DNA of 64,000 bases from Erythrobacter sp. YJ-T3-07 (lineage in GTDB: Bacteria; Pseudomonadota; Alphaproteobacteria; Sphingomonadales; Sphingomonadaceae): positions 1,984,001 to 2,048,000 of the forward strand of contig NZ_JAEAGP010000001.1 in assembly GCF_015999305.1 (NCBI RefSeq), in the 5' to 3' direction. Shown here in pieces: positions 6,376 to 16,146 of the stretch. Each line of letters starts with the position of its first letter. Positions within the stretch are counted from its first letter, which is position 1. The notes below the pieces were generated by a model. That model was given only the letters and a program-made list of their open reading frames with translations. It was not told the DNA's origin and searched no databases. The translations under genes and the position numbers were made by a program.

Positions 6376-9147
6376 TCAGCCCGTCGTCGTGTCTTCACGC
6401 GCGGGCAGGGTTCCTCCCTGCCTTGCCGGTGGCCCCGCTGCAAGGCGCGATACGGCTTCGTCCAGCGTGACGCGGTGAATCGGCGTGCCAGTGGGGAAGG
6501 CGCTGAGCAGACGGCTGGGGAACGCAGGCGAAAGCACGACGAAGTGCCCGCTGTCTTCACGCGAGCGAATCAGCCGTCCGAAGGCCTGCGCCAGCCGCGC
6601 GCGGATGATCCTGTCGTCATAGGCACCGCCGCCGCCCGCCTCGTCCGCAAAGGCGGCGCGGCGCGCGCGGTGCAGGATGGTCGGGCGCGGCCAGGGCACG
6701 GCCTCCAGCACCACGCTGCGCAGGCTATCGCCCGGCACGTCGATCCCGTCGCGCAGGGCATCGGTGCCGAGCAGGCTGGCGCGCGGATCGTCGCCGAAAA
6801 TATCGGTCAGCGTGCCGGTGTCGATCGGGTCGACGTGCTGCGCATAGAGCGGCAGGTTGCCGCGCGCGAGCCGGTCCGCAATCCGCGCATGGACCGCGCG
6901 CAGCCGCTTGATCGCGGTGAACAGACCCAGGGTTCCGCCGCCCGCCGCCTCGATCAGGCGCGCGTAGGCTCCGGCAAGGCCGGCAATATCGCCGCGCTTG
7001 ATGTCGGTGACGATCAGCACTTCGGCCTTGCTCGCGTAATCGAACGGGCTCGGCTGGCTGGCGAGCTGCGGGGTCAGCCCGATATGCTCCGCCCCGCTCG
7101 ATGCAATCGCCCGCGCCCAGTCCGGCTCACCCTCGGGGCCACGGTCGGCCAGGGTCGCGCTGGTCAGCATCACGCCATGCGCGGGCTCGAGCACGATCTT
7201 GGCGAAGGGTTTCATGGGGTCGAGCCAGCGGCGATGCAGGCCGATGTCGTATTCGCGCGCCTCGAACCGGTCGACCGCCAGCCAGTCGACGAAATCGGGA
7301 TCGGTCGGCCCTCCGATCCGGCCGAGCAAGGCCTCCCACGCCGCAATCAGATCGACCCGCCATGCGAGCGAGTGCCGCGCGCCTTCGATCCGGGCCCGCC
7401 CCTGCCCGTCGAGCCAGTCGGGCGCGTCTTCCAGCACCGCCTCCAGCCGCTGGCCGAGTTTGAGCAGCGGTTTGCGGATATCGGCCAGCGCGCCCTGCGC
7501 CTCTTGCGCGGCATCGACCAGCGGCCCGGGAGGATCGGCGATTTCGGTCTCGATCCCGTAGCCCGCTTCGGAGCCGCCGCTCTCATCCCGCGCGAACACG
7601 GTCGCGCGGACCTGCGCGAGCAGTTCTTCCAGCGGGCCGGAGGGTGCCCCCTCGCCGATCCGCCCCAGCCAGCCGTCGGCGGGCAGCGCCTGCGCCGCCT
7701 CGATCGCGGCTTCCACCGCCTCGCCGCCGGCATCGTCGTAGGATGCGATGTCGGCCAGCCGCGCGGCGAGCCCGCGTCTGCGCCCGCGCGTGTTGCGTTC
7801 CGGGCCGATGATCCACCGGCGCAGCTCGATCGCTTCCTGCCCGCTCAGCGCGGCGGCGAAGGTGCTGTCGGCGGCATCGAACACGTGATGGCCTTCGTCG
7901 AAGATCAGCCGCGTGGGCGGCTGGCCATGATGGCGCCCGCGCGCGGCATTGATCATCACCAGCGCGTGGTTGGCAATCACCAGATCCGCCTGAGCACTCG
8001 TCCGCGCCGCGCGCTCGATAAAGCACTTCCGGTAATGCGGGCATCCGGCATAGACGCACTCGCCGCGCTGGTCGGTCAGCGCGGTGATCCCGCGCCGGGG
8101 GAACAGCGTGCCCAGCCAGCCGGGCAGATCCCCGCCGATCATGTCGCCATCGCGCGAATATTGCGCCCAGCGCGCAACCAGCTGCGCTAGCACCGCGCCC
8201 CGGCCCGCGAACCCGCCCTGCATCGCGTCTTCGAGGTTCAGCAGGCACAGGTAGTTCTCGCGCCCCTTGCGCACCACGACGGGCGCGCTGCCATCGGCGC
8301 GCTTTTCAGGCCACGCCCGGCGGCTTTCGCGGCGCAGCTGGCGCTGGAGGTTCTTGGTATAGGTGCTGACCCAGAGCGTGCCCTGCGACCGCTCCGCCCA
8401 CACGCTTGCAGGCGAGAGATAGCCGAGCGTCTTGCCGATCCCGGTGCCCGCCTGTGCCAGCAGCAGATGCGGCTTGCCCCGCCCCTCACGCGGAGCGAAG
8501 ATGCGCGCGACATCGCCTGAATAGGCGCGCTGGCCCTCGCGCTTTTCCGCACCCTCCCCGGTCAGCCGGGCAAGCTGGGCGTGCACTTCTTCCTTGCCGA
8601 TCGAGACCTGCGCTGGCTGCGGACGCTCGGGCGCATCTTCCCATTCCGGCAGGGTCGCGAACAGCCAGCGTTCCGCCCGTTCGGGTCGGTCCACGAAGGG
8701 GGCGAGCACCTGCGCCCACGGCCAACGCGCACGGGCGAGCGATTGCAGCGTGCTCCATGCGCCATGCCGCTCCGCCCAGTCGTCGCGCCCGCACACCGCC
8801 AGCATCGCGGCGAGCGCGCGCTGGAGGAAGGCAGGCGTTGCGCCCTCGTCCTCGGGCGGGTCGATACCGAGCGTCGCAGCCAGCCCCTTGGGCGTGGGCA
8901 CGCAGAACCGCGCGGGGTGGAGGAAGGCGTACAGCTCCAGCAGGTCGAGCCCGGAAAGATCGGGATAGCCCAGCCGCGCGGCGACCAGCGGCGCGTTGAG
9001 CAGCAGCACCGGCGTATCGGCGCAGGCATTGATCGCCTGGCCTTTGCCGATCTCCTGCGTGGTGCCATCGGGCGCGGCCAGCCACAGCCCCGCATGGCTG
9101 GCGTGGAGCGCGGGCAGAGCAGGCGGTTCGGGGGTCGGCGCGGCCAT
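6376..9147 (-). CDS. ATP-dependent DNA helicase, DinG/XPD type
   Basis: 923 residues, superfamily 2 iron-sulfur helicase. Walker A is AQAGTGIGKT near residue 235; the Fe-S cluster cysteines are about C301, C364, C369 and C375 (YLCLL, GECVYAGCPHYRKCF); motif II is DEGH near residue 417. C-terminal motifs (LLGTDALRDGIDVPG, QAFGRLIRSREDSGH) complete the motor. DinG unwinds D-loops, R-loops and forked DNA 5' to 3'. The first 200 residues form an extra domain without obvious exonuclease residues. The DEGH in place of DEAH is a small variation. Confidence 0.88.
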   Translation of the reverse strand: MAAPTPEPPALPALHASHAGLWLAAPDGTTQEIGKGQAINACADTPVLLLNAPLVAARLGYPDLSGLDLLELYAFLHPARFCVPTPKGLAATLGIDPPEDEGATPAFLQRALAAMLAVCGRDDWAERHGAWSTLQSLARARWPWAQVLAPFVDRPERAERWLFATLPEWEDAPERPQPAQVSIGKEEVHAQLARLTGEGAEKREGQRAYSGDVARIFAPREGRGKPHLLLAQAGTGIGKTLGYLSPASVWAERSQGTLWVSTYTKNLQRQLRRESRRAWPEKRADGSAPVVVRKGRENYLCLLNLEDAMQGGFAGRGAVLAQLVARWAQYSRDGDMIGGDLPGWLGTLFPRRGITALTDQRGECVYAGCPHYRKCFIERAARTSAQADLVIANHALVMINAARGRHHGQPPTRLIFDEGHHVFDAADSTFAAALSGQEAIELRRWIIGPERNTRGRRRGLAARLADIASYDDAGGEAVEAAIEAAQALPADGWLGRIGEGAPSGPLEELLAQVRATVFARDESGGSEAGYGIETEIADPPGPLVDAAQEAQGALADIRKPLLKLGQRLEAVLEDAPDWLDGQGRARIEGARHSLAWRVDLIAAWEALLGRIGGPTDPDFVDWLAVDRFEAREYDIGLHRRWLDPMKPFAKIVLEPAHGVMLTSATLADRGPEGEPDWARAIASSGAEHIGLTPQLASQPSPFDYASKAEVLIVTDIKRGDIAGLAGAYARLIEAAGGGTLGLFTAIKRLRAVHARIADRLARGNLPLYAQHVDPIDTGTLTDIFGDDPRASLLGTDALRDGIDVPGDSLRSVVLEAVPWPRPTILHRARRAAFADEAGGGGAYDDRIIRARLAQAFGRLIRSREDSGHFVVLSPAFPSRLLSAFPTGTPIHRVTLDEAVSRLAAGPPARQGGTLPAREDTTTG

Positions 9148-9244
9148 CGCGGTACAGTTTCGGGTCCGTGGAACGAAAAGTAAACAGCTGCGCGGGCATC
9201 ATCCCGGCGAAAACCGGGATCGTGCACGGCAAAAGTGCCGAAAC

Positions 9245-10168
9245 TCAGGCCCCTGCGTTACCGACCACGAAGCACGCCGCCGCAAACAGGAAGCCTGCCC
9301 AGCGGTTCGCGCGGAAGCGGTGCAGCGGGTTGCCCGGGTCTTTCTCGTCCAGCGTCACGACCTGCCAGCCGAGGTGCCATGCAACCGGCAGCAGCGTGAG
9401 CCACGCGACCGGGTCCGCCCGCAACAGCCAGAAGCCAAGCGCCCACAGCGCAACTGCCAGTGCGTAGCATGCAGCGACGCCCTGCTTCACCTTGCCGCCC
9501 ATGCGCAACGCGCTGGACCGGATGCCGACCAGCGCGTCGTCTTCCTTGTCCTGCACCGCGTAGATCGTGTCGTAGCCGACGGTCCATGCGACGCAGCCCA
9601 GATAGACCGCGATCGCGACGCCCCAGTTGGCGTCGGCCAGCGTCGCCCAGCCGACCAGCAGGCCCCAGTTGAAGGTGAGGCCCAGCCATGCCTGCGGCCA
9701 CCAGGTGATCCGCTTCATGAAGGGATAGGCGGCGACCAGCAGCAGGCTCGCCAGCGCGATGATCTGGGCCTGCAGCGGGAGTTGCAGCAGCACGATCAGG
9801 CCGACGAAGCTGAGCGCCGCGAGCCATATCCAAGCGGTCCGCTTGCTCACCCGCCCGCTCGCGATCGGTCGACTGGCGGTGCGCGCCACCTGTCGGTCGA
9901 GCTCGGCATCGGTGATGTCGTTATACACGCAGCCCGCGCCGCGCATCGCAATCGACCCGACCAGCATCCATGCCAGCAGCCCCCACTGCCAGCCGGCGCC
10001 CGCCAGCCACACGCCGAAGACGCAGGGCCAGAAAAGCAGCCACCAGCCGATCGGGCGGTCGAACCGGGCCAGCTGGGCAAGATCGCGGGGGAGCTGGGGC
10101 AGCCGCTCGATCAGCCCCCTGTGCTCGCTATCGGGGACGATCGTTTCTACGGAGTCGCTGGTGCTCAT
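9245..10168 (-). CDS. ubiA: 4-hydroxybenzoate polyprenyltransferase
   Basis: 307 residues. Integral membrane UbiA prenyltransferase with eight or nine helices that joins a polyprenyl chain to 4-hydroxybenzoate in ubiquinone synthesis. The two Asp-rich Mg-diphosphate motifs are visible: NDITDAELDRQ and YDTIYAVQDKEDD. RPIGWWLLFWPC at the N-terminus is typical of UbiA. The start at 10168 has a GGGAG ribosome binding site; the frame upstream overlaps rsmE. Divergent from rsmE with 40 bases between starts, so their promoters must overlap. Confidence 0.92.
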   Translation of the reverse strand: MSTSDSVETIVPDSEHRGLIERLPQLPRDLAQLARFDRPIGWWLLFWPCVFGVWLAGAGWQWGLLAWMLVGSIAMRGAGCVYNDITDAELDRQVARTASRPIASGRVSKRTAWIWLAALSFVGLIVLLQLPLQAQIIALASLLLVAAYPFMKRITWWPQAWLGLTFNWGLLVGWATLADANWGVAIAVYLGCVAWTVGYDTIYAVQDKEDDALVGIRSSALRMGGKVKQGVAACYALAVALWALGFWLLRADPVAWLTLLPVAWHLGWQVVTLDEKDPGNPLHRFRANRWAGFLFAAACFVVGNAGA

Positions 10169-10208
10169 GGACTTGCTCCCTAGCGCGCCGCGTGGCACCT
10201 GCCCAGCC

Positions 10209-10976
10209 ATGCCCGCAACCCCCGCCTGGCCCCCGAAAAGCGCCCCGCGCCTGTTCGTCGAGGACGAGCTTGGCGAAGGCAGCACGTTCGCTCTCGACGG
10301 CAATCACGCGCATTATCTGGGCAAGGTCATGCGCGTGTCCGAAGGCGACACGGTGATCCTGTGCGACGACGTGACCGGTGAATGGGCCGCCCGAGTCGGG
10401 CAGGTGGACAAGCGGCGAGTCGATGTGACCGTGGTCGAGCGCTTGCGCGAGCGCGAGGCGGTGCCCGACCTGTGGCTGTGCCCCGCCCTGCTGAAGAAAG
10501 ACCGCTTCGACCTGGTGCTGGAAAAGGCGACCGAGCTGGGCGTCGCCGCGATCTGCCCGGTCGTCACCCGCCGCTGCGTTGCCGACAAGCTCAATCCCGA
10601 ACGTGCGGCGACCATCGTCACCGAAGCGGCGGAGCAATGTGCGCGCACCGCACTGCCGCAGGTGGCCGGGCCGGTGAAGCTGGACGCGCTGCTGGCCGAC
10701 TGGCCCGCAGAGCGGGCGCTGTTCTTCGCGGACGAGGAAGGGGGCGAGGATGCAGCCAGCGCCTTCGCCCGCCACGGTGCCCCTGCCGCGATTCTCACCG
10801 GCCCCGAAGGCGGCTTCGACGATGCCGAACGCGCGGCGATCCGCGCCCTGCCGCAAGCAACCCCGATCACGCTTGGCCCGCGCATCCTGCGCGGCGAAAC
10901 CGCGACCATTGCCGCAATCTCGATCTGGATGGCGCAGGCGGGCGACTGGTCTCCTGTGTCAGGAGGCGAAGAATAA
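10209..10976 (+). CDS. rsmE: 16S rRNA (uracil-1498-N3) methyltransferase
   Basis: 255 residues. SPOUT-family enzyme that methylates U1498 in the ribosomal decoding region. The N-terminal PUA-like part carries NHAHYLGKVMRVSEGD; the C-terminal knot has TGPEGGFDDAE and TLGPRILRGETA, diagnostic of RsmE. The frame is open far upstream, but homology starts at the ATG at 10209. Followed by gshA after 40 bases on the same strand. Confidence 0.92.
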   Translation: MPATPAWPPKSAPRLFVEDELGEGSTFALDGNHAHYLGKVMRVSEGDTVILCDDVTGEWAARVGQVDKRRVDVTVVERLREREAVPDLWLCPALLKKDRFDLVLEKATELGVAAICPVVTRRCVADKLNPERAATIVTEAAEQCARTALPQVAGPVKLDALLADWPAERALFFADEEGGEDAASAFARHGAPAAILTGPEGGFDDAERAAIRALPQATPITLGPRILRGETATIAAISIWMAQAGDWSPVSGGEE

Positions 10977-11016
10977 TTTCCTTCCCTCGCGAGAACCAGT
11001 TTTCTAACGCCACCCG

Positions 11017-12387
11017 ATGAGCACACGCAACGCATCGAACGAAGACGATCCCGTCATCGAAAACCGCGACCAGCTGGTCGCTCCGATGCAAGCGGGTGAG
11101 AAGCCCAAATCTGCCTGGCGGATCGGGACCGAGCATGAAAAGCTGGTCTACAAGCGCGACGACTTCCACGCGCCAAGCTATGACGAGCCGGGCGGCATCC
11201 GCGATATCCTGCTGAATTTGCAGGATTTTGGCTGGAAGCCGGTGGAAGAAGGCGGCAAGGTCATCGCGATGAGCGGCGATGACGGCACGGTCAGTCTGGA
11301 ACCGGCAGGCCAGCTGGAACTCTCGGGCGCGCCGCTCGAAAACCTGCACGAGACCTGCAACGAAGCGGGCCGTCACCTCAGCCAGGTGAAGGAAATCGGC
11401 GAACGCTGCGGAGTCGGTTTCCTCGGCCTCGGCATGTGGCCCGACAAGACCCGCGAAGACCTGCCGATGATGCCCAAGGGGCGCTACGATATCATGGCGC
11501 GGCACATGCCGACGGTCGGCAATCTCGGGCTCGACATGATGCTGCGGACCTGCACCATCCAGGTCAATCTGGACTATTCCTCCGAAGCCGACATGGCGCA
11601 GAAATTCCGCGTCGGCCTGGCGCTGCAACCGCTCGCCACCGCGCTGTTTGCAAATTCGCCGTTCACCGAGGGCAAGCCCAACGGATACCTGAGCTACCGC
11701 AGCCACATCTGGTCCGACACCGATCCGCATCGCACCGGGATGCTGCCCTTCGTGTTCGACGAGGATTTCGGCTACGAACGCTATGTCGACTACATGCTCG
11801 ATGTGCCGATGTACTTCGTATTTCGTGACGGAAAGTACCTCGACGCGGCCGGCCTGAGCTTCCGCGATTTTCTCGATGGCAAGCTCTCCATCCTGCCCGG
11901 TGAACGCCCGACACAGAGCGACTGGTGGGATCACCTCTCCACCGCCTTCCCCGAGGTTCGGCTGAAGAGCTTCCTCGAGATGCGCGGTGCCGATGGTGGG
12001 CCGTGGAGCCGGATCTGCGCCCTGCCCGCGCTGTGGGTCGGCCTGCTATACGATCAGGGCGCGCTCGATGCGGCGTGGGATCTGGTCAAGGACTGGTCCA
12101 TGGAAGAGCGCGAGGCGCTGCGCAACGCAGTGCCGAAGGAAGGTCTCGCCGCGAGCGTCCCCGGTGGGCGCACGCTGCAGGATCTGGGCAAGGACGTGCT
12201 CGAAATCGCCCGGTCGGGCCTCACGGCGCGCGCACGGTTGAACACGGGCGGCGATAACGAGACCGGCTTCCTGCAGACGCTCGACGAAATCGTCGAAAGC
12301 GGCAAATCGCCCGCGCAGCGGATGCTCGATCGCTATCACGGCGAATGGGGCGGCGATATCACCCGGGTCTACAAGTACAGCTTCTAG
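11017..12387 (+). CDS. gshA: Glutamate-cysteine ligase
   Basis: 456 residues, the plant/alphaproteobacterial (GCS2-related) type that makes gamma-glutamylcysteine from glutamate, cysteine and ATP, the first step of glutathione synthesis. Signature segments include GTEHEKLVY, SLEPAGQLELSGAP, LGLGMWPDKTREDLPMMPKGRY, and GDYFLALWLDT-like C-terminal regions replaced here by LPALWVGLLYDQ. Standard length. It supports the several glutathione transferases in the 56-60 kb region. Confidence 0.9.
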   Translation: MSTRNASNEDDPVIENRDQLVAPMQAGEKPKSAWRIGTEHEKLVYKRDDFHAPSYDEPGGIRDILLNLQDFGWKPVEEGGKVIAMSGDDGTVSLEPAGQLELSGAPLENLHETCNEAGRHLSQVKEIGERCGVGFLGLGMWPDKTREDLPMMPKGRYDIMARHMPTVGNLGLDMMLRTCTIQVNLDYSSEADMAQKFRVGLALQPLATALFANSPFTEGKPNGYLSYRSHIWSDTDPHRTGMLPFVFDEDFGYERYVDYMLDVPMYFVFRDGKYLDAAGLSFRDFLDGKLSILPGERPTQSDWWDHLSTAFPEVRLKSFLEMRGADGGPWSRICALPALWVGLLYDQGALDAAWDLVKDWSMEEREALRNAVPKEGLAASVPGGRTLQDLGKDVLEIARSGLTARARLNTGGDNETGFLQTLDEIVESGKSPAQRMLDRYHGEWGGDITRVYKYSF

Positions 12388-12397
12388 GCTGCGGCGT

Positions 12398-13753
12398 TCA
12401 TTCCGCGGGGTGGAGCGGCTGCTGGCCGCGTCCGCGCGAGATTGCATGGCCCAGCGCCCCGATCGCGACCGTGAGCGGGCCGTTGCGGCTCATCCACGCG
12501 TGGTATTCGCGATATTTGGCATCTTCGCGCAGCAGGTGCGCCTCTTCGGTGCGCGCGCGCCAGTAGTAGATGCCCGAGACAAGCGCGAGGCCCACGACAT
12601 TGCGCACGGCCTCCAGCAGGCCTCCGTTCGTGACGAGGAACGGCAGCGCCGCACTCCACCAGAACAGGTTCTTGGAGAGATAGGCAGGATGGCGGGTGAA
12701 GCGGTAAGGCCCGTGGGTGATCACGCCGCGATAGGTCAGGTTGGAGAACCGCAGGCCGAAGACCACGGTCGCCCAGGCATACATCCCGGTCAGCACCACC
12801 AACCAGCCGCCCCACAGCGCCATCAGCCACGGCTCGCCCGCCAGCCAGTGCTGCCAACCGGGGGCGTTGTTTTCGTAGGATAGCAGGCCGCCCGCGCCCG
12901 TGATGCCGTAGACGAACGGGGGGTAGCACAGCAGCGCCGCGATCCAGCCGGCGAGAAACGGGTTGCCGCTGCGGATATGCGTATCGAGCGGGCGCATCGT
13001 CATCACGTAGCCGACCGTCCCGATCTGCACGTCGATCACGAACAGCAGCGAGATGACCGCCAGCGCCAGCGCACCGGGCCGGGTCGCCAGCTCGGCGGGG
13101 TTGGCGTTCACCACCTCGGCGAAACCGCCGGGCAGGATCGAGATCATGAACGCGCCGAAGAAGCCCTTGATGATCCACGCGCGCCAGTGACCGATGACCT
13201 TTTCGCGGTCCCACTGCTCGCGCGCGAGCAGGAAGGCCCCGAAATGCCAGGTGCCGTCGCGCGGGTCTTCCATCCGCCGGTCGATCCAGAAGATGTAGGG
13301 CACCGAGAGGATCAGCGCGGGAACCGCGGCGTAGGCCAGCACCTCCATCGCGAACAGATAATTGCCATCCCAGTACCAGCGGCAGAGCCCGTAGAGCACG
13401 GCGATCACCGCCCAGGTCGCCCACAACCCGGTCAGCTTGGTGAAGGAGATTGCCCGCGTACTGTGTTCCGGGCCCGGTTTGCCCAGCACAAGCCCGGTCG
13501 AAGGGCGTCGATGGACCTTGTCGACCAGGATCGACCACAGCACCATCGGCACACCACTGGCGAGCAGGCCGCACAGCGCCGCGTAAGGACCGGCCAGCCG
13601 CGCGTGGGGCCCGGGCAGGTCGAGCGCTGTCGAGATTTCAGGGAAGGCGCGGCAGAACGCGATCCAGCCGAGAAGCCCGGCGAGGCCGACGAGACCTACG
13701 CCAGCGGAGACATCGCTGCGGGGCGGTTGTGAGCTGGAGGCGTCTTCGCGCAT
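12398..13753 (-). CDS. Multi-spanning membrane protein with isoprenylcysteine/phospholipid methyltransferase-like C-terminus
   Basis: 451 residues with about eight to ten hydrophobic helices. The C-terminal 110 residues include GPYRFTRHPAYLSKNLFWW, the RHPxY signature shared by isoprenylcysteine carboxyl methyltransferases and phospholipid N-methyltransferases, with a SAM-contacting E/R-rich helix later (RTEEAHLLREDAKYREY). The N-terminal part is of unknown family. The substrate is not evident; a membrane lipid or lipid-like compound is most likely. Stops 11 bases from gshA on the opposite strand. Confidence 0.72.
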   Translation of the reverse strand: MREDASSSQPPRSDVSAGVGLVGLAGLLGWIAFCRAFPEISTALDLPGPHARLAGPYAALCGLLASGVPMVLWSILVDKVHRRPSTGLVLGKPGPEHSTRAISFTKLTGLWATWAVIAVLYGLCRWYWDGNYLFAMEVLAYAAVPALILSVPYIFWIDRRMEDPRDGTWHFGAFLLAREQWDREKVIGHWRAWIIKGFFGAFMISILPGGFAEVVNANPAELATRPGALALAVISLLFVIDVQIGTVGYVMTMRPLDTHIRSGNPFLAGWIAALLCYPPFVYGITGAGGLLSYENNAPGWQHWLAGEPWLMALWGGWLVVLTGMYAWATVVFGLRFSNLTYRGVITHGPYRFTRHPAYLSKNLFWWSAALPFLVTNGGLLEAVRNVVGLALVSGIYYWRARTEEAHLLREDAKYREYHAWMSRNGPLTVAIGALGHAISRGRGQQPLHPAE

Positions 13754-13788
13754 GACGCCGCCTTAGGCCCAAAAGGGTTAAATGCTCG

Positions 13789-13820
13789 GTAACGCGGCGG
13801 CTCTCAGGCCGCCGCGTTAC
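13789..13820 (-). terminator. Hairpin after bamB
   Basis: A perfect 13-bp GC-rich stem (GTAACGCGGCGGC) with a 6-base loop lies 5 bases past the bamB stop. The following sequence has only a weak T-run, so termination may be partial. Confidence 0.6.
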
Positions 13821-13825
13821 TGCCC

Positions 13826-15163
13826 TTAGCGAAACGCGGTGATGGTGCCGCTGTCGTCGAGTACGTAGAGCGTGTTGTTGGCGACGATCGGCGGCAGGGT
13901 GACGCCGGCCTTGAGCTCGGTCATCAGGTTGGCCGCGCCTTCGCCCACGCTCACCTGCCACACCTCGCCGTTCGAATTGGCGACGTAGAGCATGTTGTTG
14001 GCGAGCACCGGACCGGTCCAGAAGATCGGGCCCTTGCGGTCTTCCTCATTGCGATAGCGGGCGAGCTGGGTGATCCAGCGGATCTTGCCGCTGCCCCGGG
14101 CAATCGCCAGCAGGCGCGCATCGCTGGTCAGCGTGAACAGCCACTCACCCGCCAGCGCCGGGGTCGAAATCCCGGCGAGGTTCAGTTCCCACACGCGCTG
14201 GCCGGTGACCAGTTCATACGCGGCCATGCGGCCACCCTGGCCCAGCGCATAGACGCGGCCGCCATCGATGATCGGATCGGCATCGATATCCGTCAGGCTG
14301 CCGACCTCGGTCGAGATCGAGGTGCGCGCCAGCGCATCGGCCCACAGCTCGCGCCCGTTCTCGTAACGATAGGCGACCAGTTCGCCCGAGCTGTAGCCCG
14401 CAACGATCGTGCCCTGCCCGGCTGCGGGCGATGCCACGCCGAACACGCCCGCCTGCGTCGATGAGCCGGAGTTTTCCCATTCGACCGAGCCATCATCCTG
14501 GTTGAGCGCGATGATCCGGTTGTCCTGCGTCATCACCAGCACGAGATTGAACGCAAGCGTGGGCGAATCGCGCAGCGGCCCTGCGGGGCTGGCGCTCCAG
14601 ATTTCGCTGCCGTCGGCAGCATTCAGCGCGACGACGCGCCCGGTGCCGCTGGTCGCGAACAGACGGTTGCCCGCCACCGCGATGCCGCCTCCGAAAGCCG
14701 TACCGCGCAGGTCCGAAGCCATCTCCGGCTGGTATTCCCACTTGCGTGCACCAGTATCCGCATCGAACGCGTGGACCGTGCCCGCAGTATCGGTGACGTA
14801 GAGCGTGCCGTCGGCAACGATCGGGGCTGCACCCAGACGACGCTTGTTGCTCGATCCCGGAATCTGCGCGCTCCACGCGCGAGTCGGGCTGGCACCCAGC
14901 GCGAGGTTGCCGTAGCTCTTGCTCGGCGTGCCGCTGGCCATCGCCCAGGTTTCGTTGACGCGTGCGGGAGGCAGCACCACCGAAACGCCGGAGATGCTGG
15001 GGTCGACCTTGGCACCGCTTTCAATGCGGGAGAGAACCGGCTCGCGGTTGCCCACGGTCGGGGTAACCTTCTTGTCTCCGCCGCCGAACAGACCGCCCGA
15101 ACAGCCGGTGACGAGCAGCGCCGCGAGAAGAAGCGGGGTGGCACCAATGGATCGCAAGGTCAT
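13826..15163 (-). CDS. bamB: Outer membrane protein assembly factor BamB
   Basis: 445 residues. A lipoprotein signal with lipobox VTGC (Cys about residue 21) leads into a Gly-rich linker and an eight-bladed PQQ-like beta-propeller, seen as repeated patterns such as GTLYVTDTAGTVHAFDADTG, NRLFATSGTGRVVALNAADG and NNTLYVLDDSGTITAF. BamB scaffolds BamA in folding outer membrane beta-barrels. It follows the TPR gene by 50 bases in the same direction, a pairing also seen for yfgM-bamB. Confidence 0.9.
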   Translation of the reverse strand: MTLRSIGATPLLLAALLVTGCSGGLFGGGDKKVTPTVGNREPVLSRIESGAKVDPSISGVSVVLPPARVNETWAMASGTPSKSYGNLALGASPTRAWSAQIPGSSNKRRLGAAPIVADGTLYVTDTAGTVHAFDADTGARKWEYQPEMASDLRGTAFGGGIAVAGNRLFATSGTGRVVALNAADGSEIWSASPAGPLRDSPTLAFNLVLVMTQDNRIIALNQDDGSVEWENSGSSTQAGVFGVASPAAGQGTIVAGYSSGELVAYRYENGRELWADALARTSISTEVGSLTDIDADPIIDGGRVYALGQGGRMAAYELVTGQRVWELNLAGISTPALAGEWLFTLTSDARLLAIARGSGKIRWITQLARYRNEEDRKGPIFWTGPVLANNMLYVANSNGEVWQVSVGEGAANLMTELKAGVTLPPIVANNTLYVLDDSGTITAFR

Positions 15164-15213
15164 CCTCCGAAATGTCGCCCCGTCGCGGGGGCCAAGTGTT
15201 ATGTGTGCGCCGG

Positions 15214-16017
15214 TTATTCCGGCTGCGCGCCCATCGGCGGCGCACCGCCTGCGCCGGCGGGCCCGCGCAGACTTTCGATCAGTTCGTCGACATCGCCGAC
15301 CGCATCCACACCCAGCGCGCTTGCCATCTGGCGCGCGCGGCCGCGGATCGTGTCGGGCACGTCGTCGTCCATGGCAATTTCGCCGAACAGCTTGCCGGCG
15401 CGTTCCTTATCCCCGCCTTCGAGATAGGCCATCGCCAGGATCTCGCCCGCGCTGCCGTAATAGGGCTGGTCCGGCTGGGCGAGCGGGGTCAGACGGCGGA
15501 TCACCTCGGCAGGCTTCATCGAGTCATAGCCGGCAACGACCGCGCGCAGTTCCGCGAGATCGCGGACCGACTGGGGCACGTCGTCGTCGTCGGCGACCTG
15601 GCTGAACAGTTCGGCGGCTTCCTTCGCCCGGCCCTGCTCCAGCGCGATGCCCGCGCGCAGCATCTGGGCCTGCGTCTTGCCCCCGCCGCGGCCATCTTCG
15701 GCCAGCGGTGCCAGCGCCTCGTCGGCCTGATCCAGATTGCCCGCCTCGACCTGGTCGAGCGCGGTCACAAGGGTTTCGGATTCGGATTCGCGGTTGCCTT
15801 CGCTCTGCCCGCTGAAGAACAGCACGGCGGCGAATGCGATCAGCCCCAGCACCACCACACCGATGATGTAGATCCCGTAACGGGTCCAGACATGGCGGTA
15901 CTGATCGGTGCGGACGGCATCGTCCACCTCGCGCAGCAGCGCTTCGTCCTGTGCGGCCTGGGTTTTGGCCTTGCGGTCGGCCGCCTTTGCGCTGTCGCGA
16001 TTGGGTAACAGGGCCAC
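15214..16017 (-). CDS. YfgM-like tetratricopeptide repeat membrane protein
   Basis: 267 residues. A cytoplasmic N-terminus rich in Lys/Ala/Asp, one transmembrane helix at about residues 48-70 (IYIIGVVVLGLIAFAAVLFF), then TPR-like helices (AQMLRAGIALEQGRAKEAAELF, EILAMAYLEGGDKERAGKLF). In enterobacteria YfgM is an inner-membrane partner of the Sec translocon and periplasmic chaperones, encoded just before bamB, as here. The C-terminus is Pro/Gly/Ala-rich. Confidence 0.8.
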   Translation of the reverse strand: MALLPNRDSAKAADRKAKTQAAQDEALLREVDDAVRTDQYRHVWTRYGIYIIGVVVLGLIAFAAVLFFSGQSEGNRESESETLVTALDQVEAGNLDQADEALAPLAEDGRGGGKTQAQMLRAGIALEQGRAKEAAELFSQVADDDDVPQSVRDLAELRAVVAGYDSMKPAEVIRRLTPLAQPDQPYYGSAGEILAMAYLEGGDKERAGKLFGEIAMDDDVPDTIRGRARQMASALGVDAVGDVDELIESLRGPAGAGGAPPMGAQPE

Positions 16018-16146
16018 GCCTGGGGGACTTTCCTTAAAACTGCCGGGAACGGGGCGGTTCTTTAAACCATGACGCCGTCAATTCAATAGCCACCGGTTGA
16101 ACAGCAGCGCGGGTGAATGGGCGCTGAAAGCACGCCCGGCTGCCGG

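Noticed and set aside
9759..10208. 405-residue start of RsmE
   Set aside because: The first 150 codons are the antisense of ubiA; RsmE similarity begins at 10209.
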